A stretch of DNA of 64,000 nucleotides. It comes from Orychophragmus violaceus. Its lineage: Eukaryota > Streptophyta > Magnoliopsida > Brassicales > Brassicaceae. Positions 22,808 through 33,063 of this stretch are shown here, piece by piece. The stretch lies in contig CM058233.1 of assembly GCA_030180135.1 (NCBI GenBank), forward strand, positions 56,440,500-56,504,499, read 5' to 3'. The notes beneath the pieces were generated by a model. It ran no database searches. It was not told where the DNA came from and saw only the letters and a list, made by a program, of their open reading frames with translations. Positions within the stretch are counted from its first letter, which is position 1. Every line of letters starts with the position of its first letter. Position numbers and translations under genes: made by a program.

Positions 22808-23522
22808 TGTTGGGATTATGTCCTGAAATCATATTGTACTAACTCTGATAGATAGTTGTATTGTCAAGATCGGACAATTCATGTAATACTAGGTGATCAT
22901 AATATTTTGCTAGAAGCCGCTTATAACTTATGAGTTGTAGCTCATTGCTAGTATTATGTGAACCTACAGGGTCACACACCTAAGCAAGCTGGATACACTT
23001 TGTATGGGATTGATCATTGGCATATGGTCTGGTCAATGTGTATTGGATACACATTGAATTCGAGTTTTAAGAGGTGTGTCGATCGACACCATTGGGTGTG
23101 TCGATCGACACAGATCGGGTTTCGAAACTGATGTTTCGGTTTGATGAGTTAAACGAATTGGATTAATCCAATGATCCAATGTAGCTCATATGGACGACCT
23201 GGAATCCTAGCCGTTGTTGAGACTTTTTCTTGACAGAAAAAAACGCAGCCACCTCTCAAAAACATAGGGATTCCCAGGAGATCCAATTCCCGGCACTAGC
23301 ATCCCGGCGGATTCCAGCTTGTGTCTGTGTGGACTGCAGTAGAGGTGCAACATCTGAGGCGCTCTTGATCTCACTTACCTGTTCATCATTCCGCTGCAAA
23401 TCTCCAGGTAAACACGAGATCAGGTGTAGATTCAACTCTAAGCATGAATCCTAGATCCTAGGCTATGGAATTGAGACTTAGGGTTGCCTAATTGGATTAG
23501 AAACCGCCTAGAAATTCCATCA
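22808..23522 (+). repeat. 3' LTR of gag-only Copia, lacking the TATA box
   Basis: 715 bp. It matches the 5' LTR closely, but around 23175-23183 a ~30-bp stretch that holds TATATAAAAG in the 5' LTR is replaced by a few bases. A perfect palindrome is at 23097-23112. Confidence 0.9.
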
Positions 23523-24192
23523 GGCCCGTGTTATGATCCTGGAGAACCAGGAGGAGGACCTTACTCAGAAGTTGGACGTGGCCGTGAACCGGACTTTGGC
23601 CGCGGAGGGGGTGAGCCAAGCAGCGGACGAAGCCCATCGAGCCATGGATATGCGGGCTGCGCAGTGTCAGGCTGACCTGGAGAAAGCCCTTGCCGATCGG
23701 GAGTTTGACATGAAGGTGGCCGCTCACGAAGCGAAAAAGGGGCTTAATGGCCAGTATCTCGAGATTCTCGAGGGAATTAAGGTGAAGGAGGGCCAGTGGA
23801 AGGTCGCTACTAGCGCCGAGATCAGGCTCCAAGAGGCCTTGGCCAATATTGCGCTCATTGCTGAGCTGGCTTCCGGCGAGCTGGACTTGACTAAGGAGGT
23901 GCTCGAGCTCACGGAGAAGAAACGGCTGGCGACGGAGGAAATGAATGCCGCGACAGTTTCTGATTTCAGCATTAGCAAGCTGAATCTACCGGCAATGTCA
24001 GATGACTCGGTGATTCTGGCTCGCCCTCTGACTCAAGTCACTCCTGCCCTTGATCAATATGGATCGAATCTCCCGACCGGAGTCAGCTCGAGAGTTAGCG
24101 ACGGAGTTGAAGGTCATCTTGAGGACGGAGTAGCTGTAGATGGCCAAGGGGAGGATGGGGACGAGGCTTCGTCCCCGTCAAAACAGTTTTAA

Positions 24193-24782
24193 ATGTTTTG
24201 TTGTTATTACCCGAAAGGGCTTTTAATTTTCTTTTTCGAACCTTCGTTTCCCGTGGGGGCTTTTCTTTACTTTGGTGTTGCCCTGAATGGGCTTTTTATT
24301 CGAACTTGAGGACATCGTGTCCTCTTTTTTTCTTTATGAGTTGCTTCAATCTTTCATGCCTTAGCATAGATTTGATTGTTTTAATGCCTTAGCATAGAAT
24401 TGGTTATCGCGATAGCTCGGACCTCTAAAGAGAGGTCGAACAAATGGTTCGGCCTGATTTGCCTTAGGAATTTTTCACAATCTTTCAGGTCGATTGTATT
24501 TGAGCTCGAGCTCTTCTTCAAGATTTGTTCAAGGTACAGCTTCTTTCGAGATGTTAAGTTCGAGCTTTTCGTCGAATCTGTAGATATAAAGTATTTTTAA
24601 ATGTACGACGAGTCGAAGTAAGCTTACATAGATTGTTTTGAGTGTATGCGGAGGTCGTTTTGCGTGAACAACTGTCTCGTTTTATCAGTCTTGATGTAGA
24701 CTCGACCTCATTGTTTTTGCTTGATGGGAGGGGGTAGCCCCCCTATTCTTCTAATCCGTATAAGGTTGGAAGAATTTTGAGT
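24193..24782. other. Tat noncoding region after antisense ORF
   Basis: No supported gene. It is T-rich with scattered short repeats such as 'ccttagcatagattt' (about 24360 and 24390). Confidence 0.5.
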
Positions 24783-24968
24783 TTTTGAAGGATCATTTCA
24801 GATCGTTCTGATTTTGACGGGACCGTTTCAAGTCGCTTTTTTTTTGGACGATCATTTCAGTTCGTTCAATTTTGAAGGGACCATTTCAGGTCGCTTTTTT
24901 GAAGGGATAATTTCATATTGCTTCATTAGAAGGGACCGTTTCAGGCCGCTTAGGTTTGAAGAGATAAT
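24783..24968. repeat. Minisatellite in Tat noncoding region (continues at 32754-32850)
   Basis: About six imperfect units of roughly 30-40 bp with the core GAAGGGACCGTTTCAGGTCGC. Three more units follow the Copia insertion (32754-32850). The Copia TSD ataat falls in the AGATAATTTCAT part of a unit. Confidence 0.8.
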
Positions 24969-25604
24969 TGTTGGAATTGTGTCCAGTAATCTCGGTACTG
25001 TCTCTAGAAAGTAAGAGTATGTCAATGATCAGACATAAGTCATATAATACTGGGGGTCATGATGGCTTGCTAGAGTCCGCTCATGATCTATAAGTCTTGG
25101 ACTTATTGCTTTTATTATATGATCCCATATGGGTCACACGCCTAAGCTAACAGGAAAATGTGTTGGAACGGCTTAGCAGAAGTATGACAAAAGTGCCAGG
25201 CATTTGTCGTACTAAGAGAGAAAGATTAATGGGTCTGATTAAATGAGATTTAATCAGATTGGTGTTTTGGGCCCATAAGCCCAAAAGGGAAAGAGAAGGC
25301 TTTAATAAACTAAAAGCCAAATCTCTTTCTCCTAACCCTAATACCCTGCGCCGAAAATCTCCTCTCCCTGCGCCTCCCACCAGCTCGGTCTAGCAGCCGT
25401 TTTCTGTGATCGCGTGTGTGAACCTTTGGAGGATTCATCCCTCGGTGCATCTTTCTGATCTCTGACCTGTTCTATTCCTTCCGCTGCAACAAACAGGTAA
25501 AAGGTGAGATCATCTAATGTTTCTAATCAAGAGAACCTAGATCTGTATGTTTAGGTTGATATGAATCTGTGAATTACATCAGGATCAACTAAACGGTTCC
25601 TACA
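24969..25604 (+). repeat. 5' LTR of Copia
   Basis: 636 bp, TGTTGGAATTGTGTCC...TTCCTACA. The sequence is the same as at 32118-32753. Confidence 0.95.
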
Positions 25605-25605
25605 G

Positions 25606-25618
25606 TGGTATCAGAGCC
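25606..25618 (+). promoter_or_regulatory. Primer binding site (initiator tRNA-Met)
   Basis: TGGTATCAGAGCC, one base after the LTR. Confidence 0.95.
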
Positions 25619-25779
25619 ATTGGTTCTTAGGATTTCTTGTTTTAGATTCATGTTTAGGTTGTTTAATCTGTTTAGAAGTGTTCTGAATCAACTACTGATA
25701 AGAAAAACACTTAAGAAACAGAATTGAAATCTAAACACATTAATCGGATCACAAACAAGCTATATGACTTGTTTTTGGT

Positions 25780-26100
25780 GATCGGCCGTGAGTTGGACCG
25801 GTCGGACGGACGGGATCGCGGGTCGGACGGTCGGGATGGTCGGATTGGATCGGATCGGATCGTACGATCGATCGCAATCGATCGTCGCGTCGCGTCCGAT
25901 CGCTCGTCCCGATCGCGTCTCGGCCAAGTCCCGTCCCGCTCGCGTGCGTAGCATCCCGATCGCTCGGCGATCGTGGAAGCGTCCGTCCGAGTGACCCGAG
26001 CTGTCCCGGCTGTTGCGTCCCGTCCGAAGCTGCGCATCGTCTCGATCTCGGATCGTTGGCGGCTTGCGGCTGGACGATGGTCGCGAAGCTAGGGCTGACG
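25780..26100 (+). repeat. CpG- and GATCG-rich island in Copia leader
   Basis: A GC-rich block in an otherwise AT-rich leader, built of overlapping CGGATCG, CGATCG and TCCCGTCC-like words, including TACGATCGATCGCAATCGATCG-type palindromic runs near 25860-25885. Several short open frames on both strands are low-complexity (Arg/Ser/Asp) shadows. It has the same position between primer site and gag as the palindrome array of the gag-only family. Confidence 0.75.
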
Positions 26101-27282
26101 TGATAGTCACGGTTCAGCAATTCGATCGGTTCGGTTCGTTTTGGCGGTTCGGTTCAAAACTTAATTAAAAATTATTTGTTCTGGTTTAATAAACAGATTT
26201 AATAATTTTATTAAATCTGGTTAAACCGGAATAAGAAATCCAATGTCGAAAGAAATATTGGATTTAGTGCCTAAACCAGGAATTTCTAATTTGATTTGGT
26301 TGGACCAAATAAATTGAGAAATTCCGGTTTAGTAAATAACCGGTTGACAATTGTGGTCATCGTAGTAATTAAAACTTGGTTAGACCAGTTTTAATGAACC
26401 AGACCGGTTATGTCAATTAATTGGACAATTGGGTCATGTCTTGGACATGGACCAATTCTTGGGCCTCGGGCCAAGAAGTTAAAACAATTGGGCCAATTAT
26501 TTGAGTCTTTCTTCAGATTAATTTAAAATTTATTTTATAAAATATAAAGTCGATTTTAAATTAAAGTTTCCGAAATTTTGAAATTAGAAAGTTTCTTAAA
26601 ATAGAAGTTTCTGGATTTGCGGGTTTTGGATTTTAAGAAATTTCTAAAGTTAGAAAGTTTCCGTTTTTAGAAAGTTTCCAATTTTAGAAAGTTTCCAAAA
26701 ATAGTAGGTTTCCAAAAAATGGAAAGTTTCCCGAAATAGTAATCTTCTATTTTGGGAATGAATTTTTTTAATAAACCTACGAACCTCAAATAATATCAAG
26801 CGTTGGATGTCTTGTCCAGGCTATGTCAGCTGTCAAAGCCCATTCAATTGCATTCATGGCCTTACAGTGTGAGGATGTCTGCTTTTGCGTGGGTAAGACA
26901 GTTTGTGATTCATAAATGTCATTGGGAGTCCCAGACATTAATGGTTACATGACTGTATAGTCTGGTTTTCTTGACTAGGCCATCGGGAGTCCCGGGCCTT
27001 GAGACATCAGAGTGGATTGGGCCTCGGGCCCAGATTCACAACCAAGAGTTATATCACGGATATAATTAGCCGATATAGGGCTTACCGATATAAGCTAAGG
27101 TTGGGTGACGGCCAGTGGCCCACTTTAATCTTAGTTATATGTAGATCTTGGAATCATTATATTCTATTGAGGGTAACAGATGTTATTGAATATAATGCGT
27201 GATTAATCATATTAAATTTTAATACGAGATTAGTCATTTTGAACATAATAACTAATAACCTTTTTATTTATATATTTCAGAT
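26101..27282 (+). other. Remaining Copia leader
   Basis: Noncoding. It has several GAAAGTTTCC-like repeats around 26570-26750 and ACCGG-type repeats around 26160-26420. The end (about 26800-27282) is distantly similar to the pre-gag leader of the gag-only family (the CATCAGAGTGGAT and GGGTGACGGC sequences). Confidence 0.6.
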
Positions 27283-29439
27283 ATGACTACTACAAGCACA
27301 CAAAACACATTTTCGATCCGGTCTGTTCTCGAGAAGGAGAAGCTGACTGGAACGAACTTCCTGACATGGTCAAGGAACTTGAGGCTGGTCCTCAAGCAGG
27401 AGAAGAAGGATTATGTCCTTCGTGATCCCCTCCCCGAGAGGCCTCTTGCCAATGCTGCCAGGACTCTGCACAATGCTTGGGAAAAGCATTCGTCAGATGA
27501 AAATGATGTCTATTGCCTGATGTTGGTGACAATGACTCCTGAGCTGCAAAAACAGTTCGAAAGTGTATTGTCTCCCATCGAGATAATGGCAAGCCTGAAA
27601 TCGCTTTTTCAGGAGCAGGCTAGGACTGAGAGGTTCCAGACAGTTAAGAACCTCTTGGACTGTAAGTTGGCTGCGAATGCGGCAGTGAGTCCTCATGTCT
27701 TGAAGATGATGGGTTATCTCGATCATCTTCAGAAACTCGACTGCCCAATCAGCCAGGAACTTGCCTGCGACATCATTCTGCAGTCTTTACCTGCAAGCTA
27801 TGATCAGTTCATTCTGAACTTTAACATGCATGGCTTGAGTAAGACACTACCTGAGCTTCACGGAATGCTCAAGACTGCAGAGCCCAACTTGAGGAAAACC
27901 GCCAAGGACCCCAATGTGCTTATGGTGCAAAAGGGCAAGGGGTTTAAGAAATCCTCTGCTAAGGATAAGGGAGCGGCCAAGGCTGTCCAAGTCGCGGACA
28001 AGGACACGCCAAAGCCCAAGCCCAAGTCCAAGGCTGGGCCTACTGACATGTGCAGGTTCTGCAAAGAACTGGGGCATTGGAGAAGAGATTGTAAGAAATT
28101 CCAGGAAGGTCTAAAGGAATTGAAGAAGAAGACTTTCGAGACTTCTTCATCAGGTATTTTTGTTATAGAAGTTAACACAACTACTTTTGATAATACCTCA
28201 TGGGTCATGGATACTGGTTGTGGGGCTCATATTTGTACTAATATGCAGGCACTCAGCAACAGTAGAAGGCTGAAGCAAGGACAAGTGGAGCTACGAGTTA
28301 GGAATGGAGCGAAAGTTTCAGCACTAGCTGTAGGAACATACTTGTTGTCTTTACCTTCGGGATTGATTTTAGAACTGAATAATTGTTATTTTGTACCTGC
28401 TATAAGCAGAAATATTATTTCAATTTCTTTGTTGGATTTGGAAGGTTATGATTTTTCAGTTAAGAATAAATTATGTTCCTTCAATCGCAACAATTTGTTC
28501 TATGGTTCTGCCCCTCTTACGAATGGGCTTTACATACTCGATCAATCCGCGCCAATATATAACATTAATACAAAACGGTTTAAACCTAATGAGGAAAACC
28601 GAACGTTTCTATGGCATTGTCGTTTAGGGCACATCAGCGAGAAACGCATCAAGAGGCTCCATTCGAATGGACTTCTTGGCTCATTTGACTTTGAGTCATG
28701 TGAGAAATGCGAATCCTGCATGATGGGCAAAATGACACGGGCCCCCTTTAATAAACCTAACGAGAGGGCCAGTGACTTATTGGGCCTGATACACACTGAT
28801 GTGTGTGGCCCAATGTCCACAAATGCAAGAGGAAACTATCAGTACTTCATTACCTTCACTGATGATTTCAGTAGGTATGGATATGTTTATTTAATGAAAC
28901 ATAAGTCTGAATCTTTTGAGAAGTTCAGAGAATTCCAAAATGAAGTACAGAACCAACTTGGCAAAAGCATTAAGGCTCTTCGGTCCAACCGAGGAGGAGA
29001 ATACTTAAGCCAGGAATTCAGTGATCATCTGAGAGAGTGTGGGATCGTATCCCAACTCACTCCTCCTGGAACACCTCAATGGAATGGTGTGTCTGAGAGG
29101 AGAAATCGGAACTTATTGGATATGGTTCGATCTATGATGAGTCACACAGACCTTCCAATATCCCTTTGGGGATATGCTCTGCTAACAGCAGTGTTCACTC
29201 TAAACAGAGCGCCATCAAAAGCAGTAGCAAAGACACCATATGAATTATGGACTGGAGAAGCTCCAGTGCTGTCTTATCTCAGAATTTGGGGTTGTGAAGC
29301 CTATGTCAAGAGATTGATCTCAGACAAGCTTACACCAAAATCTGACAAATGCTATTTCATTGGTTATCCACGGGAAACCAAGGCTTATTACTTCTATCTA
29401 CGTTCCGAGAACAAGATTTTTGTTGCCCGGGATTTGTAA
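27283..29439 (+). CDS. Copia gag-protease-integrase polyprotein, first part
   Basis: 718 residues. In order: gag capsid region (TFSIRSVLEKEKL); zinc knuckle CRFCKELGHWRRDC at residues 257-270; protease active site DTGC at 310-313 within WVMDTGCGAHICTN; GAG-pre-integrase HHCC region (HCRLGH...CEKCESC) around 445-485; integrase core from HTDVCGP (about 503) through NGVSERRNR. The second integrase acid is missing: the frame reads RSNRGGEY where the family has RSD, one G-to-A change at a CpG. The frame then hits TAA at 29437 after VARDL, because of a one-base shift relative to the RT frame. The gag, protease and integrase would act in virus-like particles and in insertion. Confidence 0.9.
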   Translation: MTTTSTQNTFSIRSVLEKEKLTGTNFLTWSRNLRLVLKQEKKDYVLRDPLPERPLANAARTLHNAWEKHSSDENDVYCLMLVTMTPELQKQFESVLSPIEIMASLKSLFQEQARTERFQTVKNLLDCKLAANAAVSPHVLKMMGYLDHLQKLDCPISQELACDIILQSLPASYDQFILNFNMHGLSKTLPELHGMLKTAEPNLRKTAKDPNVLMVQKGKGFKKSSAKDKGAAKAVQVADKDTPKPKPKSKAGPTDMCRFCKELGHWRRDCKKFQEGLKELKKKTFETSSSGIFVIEVNTTTFDNTSWVMDTGCGAHICTNMQALSNSRRLKQGQVELRVRNGAKVSALAVGTYLLSLPSGLILELNNCYFVPAISRNIISISLLDLEGYDFSVKNKLCSFNRNNLFYGSAPLTNGLYILDQSAPIYNINTKRFKPNEENRTFLWHCRLGHISEKRIKRLHSNGLLGSFDFESCEKCESCMMGKMTRAPFNKPNERASDLLGLIHTDVCGPMSTNARGNYQYFITFTDDFSRYGYVYLMKHKSESFEKFREFQNEVQNQLGKSIKALRSNRGGEYLSQEFSDHLRECGIVSQLTPPGTPQWNGVSERRNRNLLDMVRSMMSHTDLPISLWGYALLTAVFTLNRAPSKAVAKTPYELWTGEAPVLSYLRIWGCEAYVKRLISDKLTPKSDKCYFIGYPRETKAYYFYLRSENKIFVARDL

Positions 29440-31261
29440 CTTTCTTGAGAGGGAGTTTCTCTCTAAGAAAGACAGTGGGAGTAAGGTACTGCTTGAAGAA
29501 ATTCAAGATGAACAGGATACTGCTCAACCTAATGAGGAAGAGCAGGAGGAGGACCTACAAGAAATTGTAGAGCCTGAACCTGTAGTACCTGAAGTTCGAA
29601 GATCCGGGAGGATCCGTCACGAACCCGAGAGATATCAAGGATTCCTCGTGACTGACTGTCATGATCTTCTGATCATTGATGGTGATGAACCATCGAACTT
29701 CAATCAAGCCATGATGGGCCCAGATTCCTCTAAGTGGCGTAAGGCCACTGATTCCGAAATGGATTCCATGTCGGTCAACCAAGTCTTTTCGTTGGTTGAT
29801 TTGCCTGCTGGTGTAAAAGCCATCGAGTGCAAATGGATCTTCAAGAAGAAGATTGACGTGGATGGAAATGTCCAGATTTATAAAGCCAGGTTGGTGGCAA
29901 AAGGTTTCAGACAAGTTCACGGTGTGGATTACGATGAAACCTATTCACCAGTGGCTATGATGAAATCTATTCGGATTCTACTAGCAACTGCAGCTTTTCA
30001 TGATTATGAAATTTGGCAGATGGACGTGAAAACCGCCTTCCTGAATGGTATTCTGGAAGAGGATGTGTATATGACACAACCTGACGGTTACATAGATCCG
30101 AAGAATGCTGGGAAAGTATGCAAGCTTCATAAATCCATTTATGGATTGAAGCAAGCATCGAGGAGCTGGAATCTTCGTTTTGATGAAGCGATCAAGCAAT
30201 TTGACTTCATCAGAAACGAAGAAGAACAATGCGTGTATAAGAAAACTAGTGGGAGCAAGATAGTGTTTCTTATTATGTATGTCGATGACATACTGCTTCT
30301 CGGAAACGACGTTCCAATGCTGAAGTCTGTAAAGGACTGGCTTGGAAGTTGTTTTTCCATGAAAGACATGGGTGAAGCCGCATACGTTCTTGGAATTAGG
30401 ATCTATCGGGATAGACCTAAGAGGCTGATAGGCTTGTGTCAAGACTCATACATTGACAAAGTCCTACAAAGATTCAGCATGAAAGATTCCAAGAAGGGCT
30501 TCACGCCAATGGTGCATGGCACAACGCTAAGCAAGAAGCAGAGCCCTACGTCGGCTGCTGAGCTTGAGCGCATGAAGAATATTCCTTATGCATCTGCAAT
30601 AGGATCTGTCATGTATGCCATGATCTGTACTCGTCCTGATGTTGCTTATGCATTGAGCATGACGAGTAGATACCAGTCAAATCCAGGTGAAAACCATTGG
30701 ATTGCCGTAAAGAATATCTTGAAGTATCTAAGACATACTAAGGATAAGTTCTTAGTGTACGGTGGAAGTGATGTGCTTAAAGTCAGTGGATTCACGGACG
30801 CAAGTTTCCAGACAGACACAGATGATTTCCGGTCACAGTCCGGTTATGTCTTTTGTCTGAATGGCGGTGCAGTAAGTTGGAGAAGCTCCAAGCAGGACAC
30901 CGTTGCTGATTCCACTACAGAAGCTGAATATATCGCCGCCTCAGAAGCAGCGAAGGAAGCTGTTTGGATACGAAAGTTCATTATGGAACTAGGTGTGATA
31001 CCAGATGCGGCTGAGCCTCTGGCACTGTTTTGTGACAACAATGGTGCTATAGCTCAGGCAAAGGAACCAAGATCACACCAGAAATCCAAGCATGTTCAAA
31101 GAAGATTTCACTTGATACGTGACATCGTTAATAGAAAGGAAGTCAAGATCAGCCGAGTTCCGACAGATGATAATGTCGCTGATCCGTTGACAAAGCCACT
31201 CCCAAGGCCTAAGCTCGAGTTCCTGACTGAAGCTGTAGGCATTAGAAACATTGAAATGTAA
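29360..31261 (+). CDS. Copia pol second part: reverse transcriptase and RNase H
   Basis: The frame overlaps the end of the first part. True pol sequence resumes at about 29440 with FLEREFLSKK and runs to the stop at 31261. RT domain: KWIFKKKIDVDG, ARLVAKGF, WQMDVKTAFLNG, YGLKQA and the catalytic YVDDILL at about residue 307. RNase H: SGFTDASFQTD (about 480), SGYVFCLNGGAVSW and STTEAEYIA (about 520). These catalytic motifs look intact. It is joined to the first part only through a one-base frameshift in a T-run near 29431-29437, so translation from the gag start would miss it unless ribosomes shift. I take it as a mutation, because Copia elements normally have one frame. Confidence 0.9.
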   Translation: MVIHGKPRLITSIYVPRTRFLLPGICNFLEREFLSKKDSGSKVLLEEIQDEQDTAQPNEEEQEEDLQEIVEPEPVVPEVRRSGRIRHEPERYQGFLVTDCHDLLIIDGDEPSNFNQAMMGPDSSKWRKATDSEMDSMSVNQVFSLVDLPAGVKAIECKWIFKKKIDVDGNVQIYKARLVAKGFRQVHGVDYDETYSPVAMMKSIRILLATAAFHDYEIWQMDVKTAFLNGILEEDVYMTQPDGYIDPKNAGKVCKLHKSIYGLKQASRSWNLRFDEAIKQFDFIRNEEEQCVYKKTSGSKIVFLIMYVDDILLLGNDVPMLKSVKDWLGSCFSMKDMGEAAYVLGIRIYRDRPKRLIGLCQDSYIDKVLQRFSMKDSKKGFTPMVHGTTLSKKQSPTSAAELERMKNIPYASAIGSVMYAMICTRPDVAYALSMTSRYQSNPGENHWIAVKNILKYLRHTKDKFLVYGGSDVLKVSGFTDASFQTDTDDFRSQSGYVFCLNGGAVSWRSSKQDTVADSTTEAEYIAASEAAKEAVWIRKFIMELGVIPDAAEPLALFCDNNGAIAQAKEPRSHQKSKHVQRRFHLIRDIVNRKEVKISRVPTDDNVADPLTKPLPRPKLEFLTEAVGIRNIEM

Positions 31262-32117
31262 TCTAAATTTGAGTGGGAGTTTTGTGAGCTTTATTTTAGT
31301 TATTTGATATGTTCTTGTAAAACATTATTTTATGTTTTAATGAAATTATTATTTCAAGATTATTTTAACTGTGATGAAATAATCGTTCCAAAATGATATG
31401 AACCATTTTATAGGTCATCGAAGTAAGTGACTTGATCTTGAGTCATCAAAGTCATTTAGCTTGATCATGAGACCCTATATTTGATAAATGTTTTATATCA
31501 TGTTGTCCCTAGTCGAAGGTTGTTGAAATTGGAACACCAACAACCGTGTGAGATTGGATTGGTACGTGACTTATGACGAAGTCTCAGTGTGTCATAGATG
31601 CGCGGCATCAAAGTCAGTACATAGGTGTATGTTGGGAACATACGACCGGACAAGACCCGCTTATAAGAACTCTTCAGGATATTTATATCTGTGTCATAAG
31701 AGATTCTTACTACGACTATAGAGTATAGTCCTTAGACCTGAGTTCACATGCATGTGACTGCACATGGACTGATGTACTTTGATCATTGTCTAACGCTATC
31801 ATTCTGCGATATCTATAAGGACCTTGTTTGGGTACATCATGAAATGAGTAGTTTACAGTGATGGAACAAGATGGGATTTGTCCCTCCAATATAAATGGAG
31901 TGAATATCTCTAGGCCAATCGGAGATTTGAATACTGGAAAATGCATGGCCATGCTCAAACGGACTTTCCCGAGTCGTTTGGATTGTCAGTATCAAATCAG
32001 AGTCCGATGAACAAGATTAGGCTTTATAAGGATGACACCAATCTTGCCTTATGACTAATCGAGATATTGAGACAAAAGGATTATGAATACAGAGAGATTC
32101 CAGTACAAGTGGGAGAT
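31262..32117 (+). other. Copia 3' untranslated region and purine tract
   Basis: Noncoding. It ends CAGTACAAGTGGGAGAT just before the 3' LTR, the same tract as in the gag-only family. Confidence 0.85.
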
Positions 32118-32753
32118 TGTTGGAATTGTGTCCAGTAATCTCGGTACTGTCTCTAGAAAGTAAGAGTATGTCAATGATCAGACATAAGTCATATAATACT
32201 GGGGGTCATGATGGCTTGCTAGAGTCCGCTCATGATCTATAAGTCTTGGACTTATTGCTTTTATTATATGATCCCATATGGGTCACACGCCTAAGCTAAC
32301 AGGAAAATGTGTTGGAACGGCTTAGCAGAAGTATGACAAAAGTGCCAGGCATTTGTCGTACTAAGAGAGAAAGATTAATGGGTCTGATTAAATGAGATTT
32401 AATCAGATTGGTGTTTTGGGCCCATAAGCCCAAAAGGGAAAGAGAAGGCTTTAATAAACTAAAAGCCAAATCTCTTTCTCCTAACCCTAATACCCTGCGC
32501 CGAAAATCTCCTCTCCCTGCGCCTCCCACCAGCTCGGTCTAGCAGCCGTTTTCTGTGATCGCGTGTGTGAACCTTTGGAGGATTCATCCCTCGGTGCATC
32601 TTTCTGATCTCTGACCTGTTCTATTCCTTCCGCTGCAACAAACAGGTAAAAGGTGAGATCATCTAATGTTTCTAATCAAGAGAACCTAGATCTGTATGTT
32701 TAGGTTGATATGAATCTGTGAATTACATCAGGATCAACTAAACGGTTCCTACA
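32118..32753 (+). repeat. 3' LTR of Copia
   Basis: 636 bp, the same as 24969-25604 by eye, followed by TSD ataat. Confidence 0.95.
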
Positions 32754-33063
32754 ATAATTTCATATCGGTTGGGTTTGAAGAGATAATTTCATATCAATTT
32801 AATTTTTGAAGAGATAATTTCATATCACTTGGTAAAATGTAATGGCGAAGTATTTCGCGACGACTCTAACTTTTACAACGGAAAGAGACATTGATCGAGA
32901 GGCTTATTTTGATTTCACAAAGATAAGCTAGTTCGACTTCGTTTGAAGTTGTAGAGCTCAGTAAGAGCTTTGTGTTGGGGGGTGGCTGCGCTCGGGGTCG
33001 AGCTGCCTACGTACCCTTTTAAGGGGATCAAGCCATTTCGTAGTTCGATTATGTTACGTACTT
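32754..33063. other. Tat noncoding region downstream of integrase, with minisatellite units
   Basis: Starts with three minisatellite units (to about 32850). No gene was seen in the rest. Confidence 0.6.

Larger units (their letters stand above)
16631..23522 (+). mobile_element. Complete gag-only Copia element (TR-GAG type)
   Basis: 6.9 kb, with two LTRs (16631-17367, 22808-23522), TSD ggccc, a tRNA-Met-like primer site, a 1.34 kb palindrome-rich leader, an intact gag, a heavily decayed pol and a purine tract (AAGTGGGAGAT). It inserted into the coiled-coil exon of the Tat antisense ORF. With only gag preserved it fits the described class of terminal-repeat retrotransposons with a GAG domain. 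The related Copia at 24969-32753 encodes a similar gag and is the kind of partner that could supply pol. Confidence 0.9.
14724..24192 (+). pseudogene. Tat antisense additional ORF (PF04195-like) with introns, split by a Copia insertion
   Basis: From ATG 14724 the frame meets an in-frame TGA at codon 38, then continues with the conserved domain (GYCCASYTYFEKCGLFFPIP, FVRYVIGL, TYYLSPR) to about 15290. Introns with GT...AG borders fit at about 15291-15387, 15630-15725 and 16369-16447. Later exons encode KEWPIADD and SYTEMMAAAGKALEAANRY, then a long coiled coil (SERELREIPQ...KKKLVKF), interrupted at 16630 by the Copia element and resuming in the same frame at 23528 (RVMILENQEEDL) to the TAA at 24192. 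Known relatives are annotated as putative plant transposon or gypsy-type transposase proteins and occur antisense in Tat elements; their function is not established. The early stop and the insertion make this copy a pseudogene. Confidence 0.75.
24969..32753 (+). mobile_element. Complete Ty1/copia retrotransposon with apparently identical LTRs
   Basis: 7785 bp, TSD ataat (24964-24968 and 32754-32758), LTRs of 636 bp each that look identical by eye, a perfect tRNA-Met primer site, a 1.68 kb leader, gag-pol in two overlapping frames, and the purine tract AAGTGGGAGAT. Identical LTRs mean a very recent insertion. Two visible lesions in pol suggest this copy could not move by itself. Confidence 0.95.

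Noticed and set aside
25711..26120. Overlapping ORFs rich in Arg, Asp and Ser on both strands
   Set aside because: Shadows of the CpG-rich GATCG repeat block in the Copia leader.
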